Part shown: positions 50,301-58,300 of the stretch, piece by piece
Layout: every line of letters starts with the position of its first letter
How positions within the stretch are numbered: position 1 is the first letter of the stretch
DNA from: Vanessa cardui
Taxonomy: Eukaryota; Arthropoda; Insecta; Lepidoptera; Nymphalidae
NCBI RefSeq assembly: GCF_905220365.1
Contig: NC_061129.1
Span: 1,178,803 to 1,242,802, forward strand
Length of the DNA stretch: 64,000 bases
Direction: 5' to 3'
Notes under the pieces: generated by a model
The model's database searches: none
The model's input: only the letters and a program-made list of their open reading frames with translations
What the model was told of the DNA's origin: nothing
Made by a program: the position numbers and the translations under genes

Positions 50301-50971
50301 ATTGAATAATTGTTATGAGAAACTTTCAGTATAAGCTGACTGATATAAAATGCAACTTTTTTATAATAATATTCTCTAATCTGGAGACATATATTTTTTG
50401 GTTTGAACTTTCAAATAAACTATAATTAATTGTTAAATTTTAAAATACATAGTGAAACAACACATGCATGATTTTTTATTTAAATGTAACACACACTTTA
50501 AATATAAAGATAACATAATATCACTATTTTTAAAAAAGATGTTTTGGCAACCTTTATACATCCTACGTTTAAAAAAACGACCTATTAGAAAATAATGTTG
50601 CTAAAAATTTAAGTAATGACTTATGTATTAAAGTTAGGATGAATATTATTTTAAGAATTTTAGCATAAAATAACGATTTCTATAAATGATTTTAGTTGTA
50701 AGACTTTCAAAGTTTAACTGTAGCCACGCCCTGAACTTTTTTAAGCGCTGTAACTATTTCAATTTTAATATTGAATATGATATTTAGAATAAATATGGAT
50801 AAAATATTATAATTCATAAAAAATATATACAACTTTACCCCAACTTTCAGGAGTTCTTCCCATAATCGCTCCCGTTTCTTCATTGTAAAAAAAATCAGAA
50901 AATTTCTGTTTTGATGTTTTCTTCAGAGGCTTTGTTTCCATTTCGAATTGTTCTATCTTAGAATTAGGCAT
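41209..50971 (-). CDS. Na+/K+-ATPase beta subunit, gene C (six coding exons, 318 aa)
   Basis: Exons in coding order: 50971-50839, 49029-48772, 47234-47054, 43798-43687, 42284-42116, 41312-41209. The sum is 957 nt, all junctions are GT-AG and the phases agree. Residues 1-44 form a Lys-rich cytoplasmic tail ending GRTPESW. About 47-70 are the membrane helix with FYVIFY. The ectodomain has six cysteines (148, 160, 170, 184, 236, 293), the full canonical set of three disulfides, the SPCIFLKLNRIYGWRPEFYN block and FPGYYYPYNNAEG. N201 (NET) and N220 (NIT) are possible glycosylation sites. By family it is the type II membrane glycoprotein partner of the sodium-pump alpha subunit. It is the most canonical of the three tandem genes and diverges from EMC5, with 730 bp between starts. 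A mariner-like element, hAT MITEs, SINEs and LINE pieces sit in its introns without touching exons. Confidence 0.92.
41400..41528 (+). repeat. Dispersed repeat family R, 5' part (split by LINE tail)
   Basis: 'agattggcgaacgaacatat', 'gggccttctgatggtaagtg', 'gtcatcaacgccc' and 'aatgcgccaccaaccttggg'. The copy is interrupted at 41529 and resumes at 41852. Confidence 0.75.
41529..41851 (-). mobile_element. LINE 3' tail (family L) inserted into repeat R
   Basis: It starts 'tcaaaatcaaaatcaacttt' with 'attcaagtgggcttttacaa', 'aagctaccaccggttcgg', 'agtagttactctttttcaac' and 'tcctgatcctaattccacgc'. This is the complement of the 3' UTR of the LINE at 61.5-62.7 kb. It is 5'-truncated, as target-primed insertion predicts, and splits an R element. 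Confidence 0.8.
41852..41995 (+). repeat. Dispersed repeat family R, 3' part (continuation)
   Basis: 'acgtcccttgtgcctgtagt', 'cccttcagactagaacaca', 'actgttgtttggcggtagaa' and 'gatgagtgaatggtaccc' resume the R element after the inserted LINE tail. Confidence 0.75.
42116..42284 (-). CDS. Gene C coding exon 5
   Basis: It encodes residues 229-284: ANMVWVSCHGETPADKENIG (Cys236), a Pro/Tyr-rich stretch and GYLSPLVAVHLQRPR. The acceptor is TTTTTCAG and the donor GTGAGT in phase 1, like gene B exon 6. Confidence 0.9.
42315..42585 (-). repeat. Dispersed repeat (reverse), 'acggattttcatgcgatttt' type
   Basis: 'ctactaaacggattttcatg' at one end and 'gtacgaagccgggattggcc' at the other reproduce in reverse the 'cgggcttcgtac ... 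aatccgt' layout of common lepidopteran repeats. Confidence 0.45.
42651..42865. mobile_element. Non-autonomous hAT-like MITE, same family as 28606
   Basis: The 215-bp element has ends 'cagtggcatct' and 'aactacgccactg'. The 8-bp flanks TGACTCAG and TGATTCAG differ at one position. Internal 'aagcttaaggtttagtttag' and 'ggggccctggtgcactgc' match the 28606 and 46157 copies. It lies in gene C intron 4. Confidence 0.85.
43094..43320. mobile_element. Foldback element with 50-bp terminal inverted repeats
   Basis: 43094-43143 and 43271-43320 are reverse complements with one mismatch in 50 bp. The 127-bp centre ('cgacgtttcgagcactttac', 'gcgttcgtggtcacggg') is unrelated. A 12-bp direct repeat AAGTTATCCAGA lies just outside on each side (43082-43093 and near 43353), perhaps a target duplication of a slightly larger unit. 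It lies in gene C intron 4. Confidence 0.85.
43381..43655 (-). mobile_element. tRNA-derived SINE (family 1), near full length (reverse)
   Basis: 'cagcctctaaatttctcact', 'ctctcccattgaggagaag', 'gaatttctatgaaatttgac', 'aggtttcctcgcgatgtttt' and the head 'aaccactgggccatctcg'. There is a small deletion where 'ggaacatattccaccacg' should be. Confidence 0.75.
43687..43798 (-). CDS. Gene C coding exon 4
   Basis: It encodes residues 191-228: RIYGWRPEFYNETSVLPTEM, then PLDLQYHIKNITDFNRDD. It matches gene B exon 5 in position. N201 and N220 are possible glycosylation sites. Start phase 2 differs from gene B, where this boundary is phase 0. Confidence 0.9.
43867..45173 (+). mobile_element. Mariner-like element with TIRs, TA-flanked (DD41D spacing)
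   Basis: This 1,307-bp element begins CAGGGTGGGCCA and ends with its complement TGGCCCACCCTG. TA dinucleotides lie at 43865-43866 and 45174-45175. It carries one transposase pseudogene. The second and third catalytic aspartates are spaced as in DD41D (rosa-type) elements once a one-base deletion is allowed for. It lies in gene C intron 3, opposite to the gene. Confidence 0.9.
43981..45067 (+). pseudogene. Mariner-like (Tc1/mariner, DD41D-type) transposase, broken
   Basis: The first frame (43981-44722) starts MERFTGEQRAFCVKAYYKNG. It gives a helix-turn-helix region, RRILTKDLKLHPYK, and the first catalytic Asp in ILFSDKAHFHLCG followed by VTVWATMS. Near 44710-44723 one base is lost. The second frame carries the second Asp in WFQQDGATSHTS and RSPDL. 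Near 44855 another base is lost. The third frame has DFFLWGYLKSRVYANKP with the third Asp. It meets a premature TGA at 44975-44977 before the natural stop at 45065. With 41 residues between the second and third Asp, DD41D is the best fit. Total length would be about 360 aa, normal for the family. Two frameshifts plus one nonsense codon make it inactive. Confidence 0.88.
45180..45275 (+). mobile_element. LINE ORF2 3'-end fragment
   Basis: 'aactttgccgtttcgaaaat', 'tcaaatcgtttgtaaaaaaa' and 'cattagcgaaaaaggcatat' match the end of the LINE coding region at 62345-62410. It lies directly against the mariner right end, so the mariner probably landed in or beside an older LINE piece. Confidence 0.6.
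45528..45735 (-). mobile_element. LINE 3' tail (family L)
   Basis: 'aatcaaatcgaaataaactt', 'cattcaagtaggcttttaca', 'aagtgaagctaccaccggtt', 'gaaccggcgagaaactcagt' and 'acatgactgtatttta'. A well-preserved 5'-truncated copy of the 3' UTR of the 61.5-62.7-kb LINE in reverse orientation. Confidence 0.8.
46157..46399. mobile_element. Non-autonomous hAT-like MITE with 8-bp TSD
   Basis: The 243-bp element has ends 'caatggcgtagcta' and 'tagctacgcccctg', flanked by identical TGAACCAT (46149-46156 and 46400-46407). It has the same internal GGGCCC-rich blocks as the 28606 and 42651 copies. Confidence 0.88.
46503..46525. repeat. (GT)n microsatellite
   Basis: A short uninterrupted GT tract in gene C intron 3. 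Confidence 0.9.
47054..47234 (-). CDS. Gene C coding exon 3 (two disulfide pairs)
   Basis: It encodes residues 131-190, with Cys148 and Cys160 (NCNF...KVCDV) and Cys170 and Cys184 (APCIDENHF...SPCIF), ending IFLKLN. The first pair is the one missing from gene B. The acceptor is GTTTCAG and the donor GTCTGT. Confidence 0.92.
47395..48403 (-). mobile_element. Non-LTR retrotransposon (Jockey/CR1-like) 3' part, subfamily 2
   Basis: The minus-strand frame 48403 to 47900 encodes the post-RT region (HWFSVNNLRLNNKKTKIVKF, AEFLGLSVDAKLQWGPHISG, LASRLSSAAFAVKKIR, TARLVYFSYFHSIMSYGIML), about 167 aa. A remnant ORF end and a 3' tail with 'gaagcggcgaaagaaactaa' and 'gcttta ttcaatatag' run to about 47395. 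The protein is a relative of the one at 61550-62442. The upstream endonuclease and RT core are missing (5' truncation). Confidence 0.8.
48495..48692 (+). mobile_element. SINE family 1, headless
   Basis: 'tatagttcatctcgcgcccg', 'catcgtgacgaaacctgcat', 'aattctgccacatacgtatt', 'gttggagcagcgtggtggaa' and 'gcccagaagtgagaaata'. The tRNA-derived head is missing. Confidence 0.7.
48772..49029 (-). CDS. Gene C coding exon 2 (membrane helix and proximal ectodomain)
   Basis: It encodes residues 45-130. GKIIIFYVIFYIVLSALFAI and CMVTFL form the signal-anchor helix. LGFRPLPPDV, STLIWYKG and YWEDQLIDFLSG form the first ectodomain strands. It corresponds to exons 2 and 3 of gene B joined. The acceptor is TTTTGCAG and the donor GTGTGT. 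Confidence 0.92.
49030..50838 (-). other. Intron 1 of gene C
   Basis: 1.8 kb of AT-rich sequence. It holds a decayed reverse R repeat and a short 'cagacagacagagttatttt' repeat end near 49890; nothing else is recognised. Confidence 0.7.
49102..49330 (-). repeat. Dispersed repeat family R, decayed (reverse)
   Basis: 'ggtcgggctttgtgcaagcc', 'tgcctaggtcggtacc', 'gaggcacaagggacttaaca' and 'ccactgaccatccggtggct' follow the R family in reverse. Confidence 0.65.
50839..50971 (-). CDS. Gene C coding exon 1 (cytoplasmic tail)
   Basis: It encodes residues 1-44 (MPNSKIEQFEMETKPLKKTS to GAIMGRTPESW) plus one base, donor GTAAAG. The ATG context is AAAAATGCC. A second in-frame Met at residue 11 is possible but less likely. 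Confidence 0.88.
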
Positions 50972-51701
50972 TTTTAATGTTTTTTCGTAACTATTTATTT
51001 ATAAAATTGAATTTTACGAAAACGAAAATAATGAAACACAACCGCCTCAATACAAAACATACGTGCGTGTTTACAGATTATAAATATTTTAATTTATTTT
51101 GACAACGGTTGACAGTTGCTAGCCACTTAATAAGTTACAGACAACAAATTTATTTCCTATTTAATTTATTTCCTATTTATAAAAACAAACTTATAATAGT
51201 TAACTCGAATAATTTCCATATTTTAATATTTTAAGCTGTAAATCTATACACATAGAAGGGTGTAAACGAAGCGTCATTACCACTTGTTTTGTACCTACGT
51301 TACCTCGTAACTATGTTTTATTTAATTCGCATCAACTAACTTTGTCAAACTTACTTTTTTATAACTTAATCACTAGTTTATTTTTTGGTAACTGTTTATA
51401 GATCAGGACGGTATAGCCTCTTTTCTTTTGCATGTTGCGTACAACAGACTATGTTATGCATATTATCACTTGTCAGTTGTCAGTGTCAATTCAATTTGTT
51501 AGGTAGTTCTTGATAGGTATTAGGTACTTCAGTTTGTGCACTTAATAAATGTCATATATATGACTTGAGATACATGAAAAATTACCTATTTATTTAGGAA
51601 TCTCGACGCTTTCTTCTTTCTGTTTAATCGTTTTGCATTCAAAATAATCAAATATTACTGTTTTGCAATTATCAAAAGAAATCTTTTTTTTAAATAGAAT
51701 A
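50972..51701. promoter_or_regulatory. Shared upstream region of gene C and EMC5
   Basis: Gene C (minus) and EMC5 (plus) start 730 bp apart, head to head. The interval should hold both 5' UTRs and promoters. I see no TATA box placed for either; the AT-rich background makes single motifs uninformative. Confidence 0.5.
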
Positions 51702-51777
51702 ATGGCATCTGTTCACAAAATAATTGTCATTGTTGGTTTCATATCGCTGTTTCATTCAGCTTTCTCAGCAGCACAAC
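51702..51777 (+). CDS. EMC5: EMC5 exon 1
   Basis: It encodes residues 1-25, start context ATAATGG, ending one base into the codon for His26, donor GTAAGT. It contains the first membrane helix. Confidence 0.93.
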
Positions 51778-52614
51778 GTAAGTATATATTAATTTATAAT
51801 TTTAAGATTCCATTAAATATTACAGCGATAAACACAACGTATAAATATACATCATTATTCATAATAATAAATAGTTATTATGCATTATTGAGGTAATTAA
51901 AACAGGACACTTTTTTACAGATCGTTCGTACCTGCGAATTTCTTCACAAGAATTCACAACATTACCCCTAGATGTAAGTGAAATTAGTTTATATGAGTAA
52001 CAATCTAGTGCAGCTTATTTAAATGCTCTATTAAAAAATAATGCTTATTAGAATGAAAAAATAATGTTTTTTTCAATATCATGTTCTATAGATTCAGTCC
52101 ATCTCATCATGTACATTATTTCATGAAATTGTTACAAAAATATCAAAATATAATTTATAATTATATATTATCTTTTTATATGAAAAAGCTACAATAAATT
52201 GGAATTGAGATTCTACTGAGGACACTCTAAAATTGAGGGTATTGATTAAATATTAATTAATTTATACATTCAATAATAATTAATAGTGTTGTATACAATA
52301 ATGTGCCTCTTTAGTGTTTCTCTGGTCCTATTTTATTTTCATATAATTCTAATTTTAAAATGGACGGTTGTACAAATACTTATTCATTACAGATAATAAT
52401 TCAGGCAGTAGCAAGCTTATTTGCAGTGATGTGGGGAGTTCTTAATGTATCTGGCAAGCTTCGTGAAATCCCAGCTGCAGCAGAACTGAACACTGTTAAG
52501 TGGGAGACTCAACGCAATCTTCCATCATTCTACATATTTAATCACAGAGGAAGAGCATTAGCCGATGACTTTGTTCCAACACCAAGCAAAGGCGAGCTGG
52601 AAAACTTAGAATGA
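51702..52614 (+). CDS. EMC5: ER membrane protein complex subunit 5 (MMGT1 family), 116 aa
   Basis: Three exons: 51702-51777, 51921-51973, 52393-52614 (351 nt with stop TGA). All introns are GT-AG and phases match. Residues 5-24 form the first membrane helix (IIVIVGFISLFHSAFSAA). Residues 26-43 are the conserved loop HRSYLRISSQEFTTLPLD. Residues 44-64 are the second helix. The hallmark NLPSFYIFNHRG is at 85-96, with an acidic C-terminal tail. Length fits the family, about 110-130 aa. EMC5 is a core subunit of the EMC insertase, which places tail-anchored and multipass proteins in the ER membrane; the name MMGT1 comes from reported Mg2+ transport. It diverges from gene C and converges on GAR1. 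A possible poly(A) signal AATAAA is at 52742-52747. Confidence 0.95.
51921..51973 (+). CDS. EMC5: EMC5 exon 2
   Basis: It encodes residues 26-43 (HRSYLRISSQEFTTLPLD). Acceptor TTTTTTACAG, donor GTAAGT, phase 0 out. Confidence 0.93.
52393..52614 (+). CDS. EMC5: EMC5 exon 3
   Basis: It encodes residues 44-116, with the second membrane helix and the NLPSFYIFNHRG signature. The stop TGA is at 52612-52614. A longer in-frame extension to an ATG at 52360 is only an ORF effect. Confidence 0.94.
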   Translation: MIIQAVASLFAVMWGVLNVSGKLREIPAAAELNTVKWETQRNLPSFYIFNHRGRALADDFVPTPSKGELENLE

Positions 52615-53439
52615 TGATAGTATTAAGACATTGTTAAAAATATATTAATTTATTTCAAGAATGTTTTTTTTTATTTTATAAGGCTATGACCAATGAAAAT
52701 ATTAAAACATAGCCTATTCTAATGGAATAGGAAAAAAGATAAATAAACCGTAGCTAATAACTCATATGGTACACTACTAAGAGTTTATGAATATACATTT
52801 ATTTCTAACATAACACTTTTTCATTAACTACTTATTTCCATTTTAACATAATTTCCAAAATTATGAGAAGTATAGTTGACATCCAAATTGCCACTTTTTT
52901 GTAAACTAAAATATCACAGCGATTTGCTGTTAAATGTTGGTTTTTTCCTATTATGGTTAGTAAAGAGTATAGCTACATGAAAATTGATTCTATTCTATTT
53001 ACTTTGCTACTTGTTTTTTTTTTCTTATATTAGTAGTAGTACCTTTTTGGGGTAAACACCCCAAATTTGACTTAATATTTTTTTAAGAATATGGGATGCC
53101 ATGTACAACAAGTGCACTAAATAAAACAAGAGATTTCTTTTAAATTTGTATTTCTTATTTTAATGGAAAAAATATGTATGCTGTGAAGCCCTCGACACAT
53201 GACAATAGACTTATATTTTATACTCTTAGTGTCCTATTTAAAAAATATTAGGTAAATACAAAAATTCCATTTCAATGTCATAAGCTTATTTACAAAAGAG
53301 TATCCTTTAGTAAAACCTTAATACATTGATAGTTTTGTAAGAATAAACAAAGCCATTCTTATAATTATATAATGTGAGGAGAGTCAGAACATATCTTCTA
53401 GTAACAGTCTTTACACATGTACACCAACCATACGCATTA
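52615..53439. other. Tail-to-tail region between EMC5 and GAR1
   Basis: 825 bp holding the 3' UTRs of both genes. Poly(A) signal candidate for EMC5 at 52742-52747. No AATAAA was found close to GAR1's stop on the minus strand. No repeat is recognised. Confidence 0.6.
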
Positions 53440-54162
53440 TTATCTTCCTCCGCGGCCACCTCTGAATCCTCCTCCGCCTCCTCCTCGACCAAATCCACCT
53501 CCTCCGCCTCCTCTTCCAAATCCACCACCACCGCCTCCTCTTCCAAATCCACCTCCACCCCCGCCTCCCCTACCAAATCCGCCTCCTCCGCCTCTGCCAA
53601 AACCACCGCCTCCACCTCTACCAAATCCACCTCCGCCTCGGCCGCCACCTCCTCGGCCAAATCCTCCGCCACCTCCTCTGCTAAATCCACCGCCGCCACG
53701 TCCACCTCTCCCACCACGCCCACCTCCTCGTTTTGCTCCAGGTGGTTGTGGCAAAAATCTCTTTAAAGGTAATAACTTAGCAGGATCAATGTAAAACTGT
53801 TGCCCTTCTTTAAAACTCTTCGCCTTTATATTTTCACCTAGCTTCACAGAAACGAAATAGTCTCGTAAATTTCCAAATATTTCGTCAATTTTGCCGATTT
53901 GTTCTTTGTTTTCAAGAAAAATTGGAGCATTGAAGTAGGGTACGTCTTCGATGTCTACTTTACATACGAGGTCATCTTGAACTGTCCAGCCGTAGTGGCC
54001 GAGAGGAATCACGGACTCAGGGGGACCAGCGTCTTGTTGTCTGTAGCCACCGCCGCCTCCGCCACCGCGGCCTCGGCCACCACCAAAACCTCTACCACCT
54101 CCTCTTCCTCCAAACCCGCCACGACCGCCACCTCCGCCGCCTCCTCTTCCGCGAAAGGACAT
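53440..54162 (-). CDS. GAR1: H/ACA ribonucleoprotein complex subunit 1 (GAR1), 240 aa, intronless
   Basis: One uninterrupted frame. Residues 1-45 are an RGG-rich tail. About 47-140 form the Gar1 core: SVIPLGHYGWTVQDDLVCKV, VPYFNAPIFLENKEQIGKID, EIFGNLRDYFVSVKL and GQQFYIDPAKLLPLKRFLPQ. Residues 145-240 are a second Gly/Arg-rich tail with GRGGGGFG-like repeats, ending RGGRGGR. Gar1 binds Cbf5/dyskerin in H/ACA snoRNPs. It acts in rRNA pseudouridylation and, in many organisms, in telomerase RNP maturation, in nucleoli and Cajal bodies. Length is close to the usual 200-240 aa. The start ATG at 54162 has AAAATGTCC context. Gly-codon repeats create long antisense frames on the plus strand that are not genes. 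Confidence 0.96.
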   Translation of the reverse strand: MSFRGRGGGGGGGRGGFGGRGGGRGFGGGRGRGGGGGGGYRQQDAGPPESVIPLGHYGWTVQDDLVCKVDIEDVPYFNAPIFLENKEQIGKIDEIFGNLRDYFVSVKLGENIKAKSFKEGQQFYIDPAKLLPLKRFLPQPPGAKRGGGRGGRGGRGGGGFSRGGGGGFGRGGGGRGGGGFGRGGGGGFGRGGGGGFGRGGGGGGGFGRGGGGGGFGRGGGGGGFGRGGGGGGFRGGRGGR

Positions 54163-55155
54163 TTTAACTTTAAAAAAAAAAACAAATATAACCTCAAGTC
54201 ACGTTATATTTTCGGCGCACCGCGCACGCTTTCTTGACAATCAAAGTCAATATAGTTGACAATGACAGTATTCTATGTCGCACTCGCAACAGATGAAAAC
54301 AGAAAATATTTATTTTAAATAAATAACTTCTTTCCAATTCATCATTTTAAAAACCAATAATTACCTCAAAAAATACATTTTGAATACATTATATATGGCT
54401 TCGTGTATTTACAATATTTATACATGCTTACATATATTATACATAGTTGTGTGTTTACTCATTTTATTAACGTTTGTACATATGTATATCATGTATATGT
54501 AGTTGTTATATATTTGAAATTAAAAGTATTTGTGCCCTTTTCCACATAATTTATATTTTTAAAATTAATCCTCTGCCCATAAAGTTGTCTTAAAGAGAGC
54601 GCTGCTTTGGCCATAAGGTTGCTTGTTAAACCTCATACAACTTTTGTTAATCCAAATATATAATTAAGTATAAATAAATAACAACTTATCACACAGTTTA
54701 GTTCAAACGGTTGGGTGCAAATTATTAATGAATTTAGCTTTCGATTTGACACAAATGTATATTGACATTAATAGATCTTAATAAAAGAAACGATACCAAT
54801 CATTTTATAGATACAAGGATTGAAAAATGTAAAACAAAATCTCATTGATAAAAATAAAAAAGCATTTTACTGATTTTGGACTTAAGATTCATAATTTAAT
54901 TTTTTTACCGGGTTTAAAATTTATTTGCAATCTGTGTCACTATTGTTTGTGCTTGTGTCACTGAAATCAAATCTAGTGTTTTGTATCCGTCAAAGTGTCA
55001 TTTTGTTTAAAACTGGATATAAGCGACTAAATGGTGCTTGAAATAAGTTTCTTCTTAAGTTAGACAATTTACACATTATAATTGCGATATTAATGATCAA
55101 TAAATAACTAAACTGAGAAAGTATTAAATTAGTAGTACTTTAAGATACTTCTACG
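54163..55155. promoter_or_regulatory. Shared upstream region of GAR1 and the coiled-coil gene
   Basis: GAR1 (minus) and the coiled-coil gene (plus) are head to head with 993 bp between starts. The interval should contain both promoters. It is AT-rich and shows no recognised repeat or clear core element. Confidence 0.5.
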
Positions 55156-55308
55156 ATGGCAGACATGGAAAATGAGTTAAAAGATCTCCGAGAAAAAAAT
55201 AATGAATTAGTACAGAAAGTCCAGTATTGGAAAATGACTGCGGCGCAAAGGGAGAATGAGAAATTGGAGCTTATGAAAGAAATAAACGAACTAAGGCTTA
55301 AACTGAGC
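55156..55308 (+). CDS. Coiled-coil gene exon 1
   Basis: It encodes 51 residues, MADMENELKDLREKNNELVQ onward, entirely coiled coil. The ATG context is ACGATGG. Donor GTAAGT, phase 0. Confidence 0.85.
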
Positions 55309-58300
55309 GTAAGTTATTTTTAATGTTCAAACCACAGCTATCTACGATAGGAAAACGTTTCCCTTTTGCATTTTCAAGCTAACTTTTACAATTTTACTAT
55401 TTTTTGTATTCTATAAATATTGTTATGTCTGTATTGTCAGTTTATGTTGATTTCTACCAGAGATTACGAAGCGGCGGTGCGGCTCATGCTCGCAAGCTTG
55501 ACGCTGCACTTCAAACTGCAAGTGAAGAAGCACTATCGCATCTCGTACAAGCATCAAGTGCAGTTGCTCGCACGCTAGAACTGGCTAAAACATACATGCA
55601 AGACAGACAGGAACTAGAGTCTGCTCTACCTAGATGGAGTAGTTTGAGTAACACTCCTTCAACAGATAAAGTGAATAGAGTACCGCCTATGTTAATTGGT
55701 GGACGATTAATGCAGCCAGTTGTCTCATTAAGTAGGACACTACAGTCTAATAATTCCAGTAAGTGTAAGAAAGTTTAATTTTTAGAGACATATTTTTTTA
55801 AAACATATAATTGTTCTAAAGTTTAGAGCTACATAAAATACCATAATTGTTATTATAAATAACAATGTAGTGTGAAATATGTAAAATTTAAGGAGTATAT
55901 GATTTATACTTAAACTGACTAAATGACGTGTTGTATATTCCAGGATCAGTAAATAGAAGTCCAAATCAACAGAATCGAAGTGTTTCAGAAAGGGCAGTGC
56001 CCATGCATATGTTACAAGGTAAGCCTCAATATATTCTAAAAATCCATTATTGATAATTCATACTAAAGTAAATTGGACTATTTTCATTGCTTTTTTGTGG
56101 ATGTGTGGAATATAGATTTGAGTGGGGATTGTTTTAATTAGGCAATTATTCTGCAAGTGAAAGGTCGTGAAAATCTTATTTAATTTGGATAAAGTATATG
56201 TTGTATTGGTTATATCTGACATTCAGTGTTTTGTTTGTAATAAAAGTATCCATAGTGTCTTCCGATCGAAGAAGGAATGCAAATAAACTGACCCTAGACT
56301 TACTTATTCCATGAGGTTTTTTAATATCTCAACTCTATTGTGAATCATTAAAGTATCTTGATTAATATACCTTAATTTATAATGCAATATTTTCATGTCC
56401 AGATGAAATATGATATGGGATGATGATATCCAGAATGCTTTTTCTATGGTAAATCCATAATGAATATCATAGACTATATAAACTCTAGACCAATTATATA
56501 ACAACACAAGTTTATTTACCTTCTGTCCCCTTGACTTGAATAGAGCATATAATTGTATATAACATATGTGAGTTTTTAATACTAGCAAATGGTTATAATA
56601 AATTATAAATTACAGATGTGTACATACCATTGACAAGAATAGATGCAGGGGAGCTACCAGCAAATAATGTTGACACAGACATGGAGGTGAATCACGCTGA
56701 TGACAGTACCGAGGAACTTGCATTAGATGGCAAGTAAAGTAACAATATCTATAAAGTAATATCTCCATTGGTGGTCATAAATTGTGGAATAAAGTTACAA
56801 TTTCATTCTAGTTATGTAGAACTTGGTTATGTTAGGAAAGAGTTCAATGTCTCTTGTTGAAATCCAGCCAGCCAGCAGATGGCAAAGCTTATGGAAGATC
56901 TATCTATATAGATAGAAGATCTATCTATATATTTTTATGATGCATTTATCATAGAAAAAAAAGGTAAAAGATGACTAAAATGATCACTTAAAATTAGTTC
57001 ATTTAGGTGTGTTTGTTAGGACACATTGAAATAATTCCATCCATTTTATAGTTATCATTTTAAATTAAAAAAGTTGTGTAATTGTTTTTGGGTTAGGTGT
57101 TATTTCATAGTCTTTTAAGGGACAGAGACTAGACCATAGACATTTATTTAAAATGATGAAATTGTTTGTTTAAATAATTGAGAGTATTTTTCATTACAGT
57201 AATGTTTATTTAATATCATTTTTAAAAATTTGAGCAAAACAAATAAAATGCATAATCCAAACTTTTCTTCATTTAATTCAGAAAATCAATTGAAAAAAAT
57301 AATGCGATCTTTTATCTTTGCATATTCACACAAACATAGATTTTATAGAAGGGAATTATTCCCTGTAATATAGACAATTTTTTTTTTATAGACAGTGGTG
57401 ACAGACTGGAAGAGTCTCAAAACTCAGATACGGATAATTTTGAAGAATCGTAAGTGTATTATTTTATTCAACCAAAATTAATAACATGCTAGAGTACAGG
57501 CGCGGTATAAATGATTGTACAAAATAATTTATAACAAGAATAACGCGAAATCGGAGCACTGAGAGAATTTATGTATTGACTTAATAATAACACTTTAACA
57601 CTAAATCTATACATATAATTAAATTGGAGTGTCTATTAGTAATATTAGGATAGCTCTTTTTTACTCAATACATATGTAGGCTCATATACCAAAATAACAT
57701 TTTTTACAATTTTTATCTGTCTGTATGTTTGTCCATAATCTCTGAAACGGCTGGACTGATTTAGACGGGACTTTCACTGGCAGATAACTGATATAATAGG
57801 GAGTAACTTAGGCTACAATAATATTTTTTTGTTAAATTCAAACGGGTACGAGTAACGGTCACAACTAGTATTGTATAAGAAGTAAAAATATGTTACGCTC
57901 GCACACCGTTCTAATAGCCAGCCGTCATTTTAATTCATAATTGCATCACAGCTACCCATAATTAACTCGTAAATATAATGCAAAATATCTAGACTTCATT
58001 ATTCAAATCAAATATCTAATTATACTTTATTCAAATTTTAATCGTCATTTAACAAACTATATTAAGTAAAGCTATCACCAGTGCGGAATGCAGATCCTAC
58101 CGAGTAATAACGAGATTGACAACTTTACTTGGTGGTAGGGTTTTGTGCTTAGTTCGTCTTGGTAGGTTACCAACATCCTACTTCACAAGGTTAGCGGCAT
58201 ATTAGCGATGTAAGGAATGGTTAATATTTCTTACAGCGCCAGTATCTATGTATATGCGGTGGTACCACTCACCGTCTAGAAAATCTAAGCCCATATTTGA

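Noticed and set aside
53374..54237. Pro-, Ser/Thr- and Val/Glu-rich frames overlapping GAR1
   Set aside because: They are antisense or shifted readings of GAR1's Gly/Arg codon repeats.
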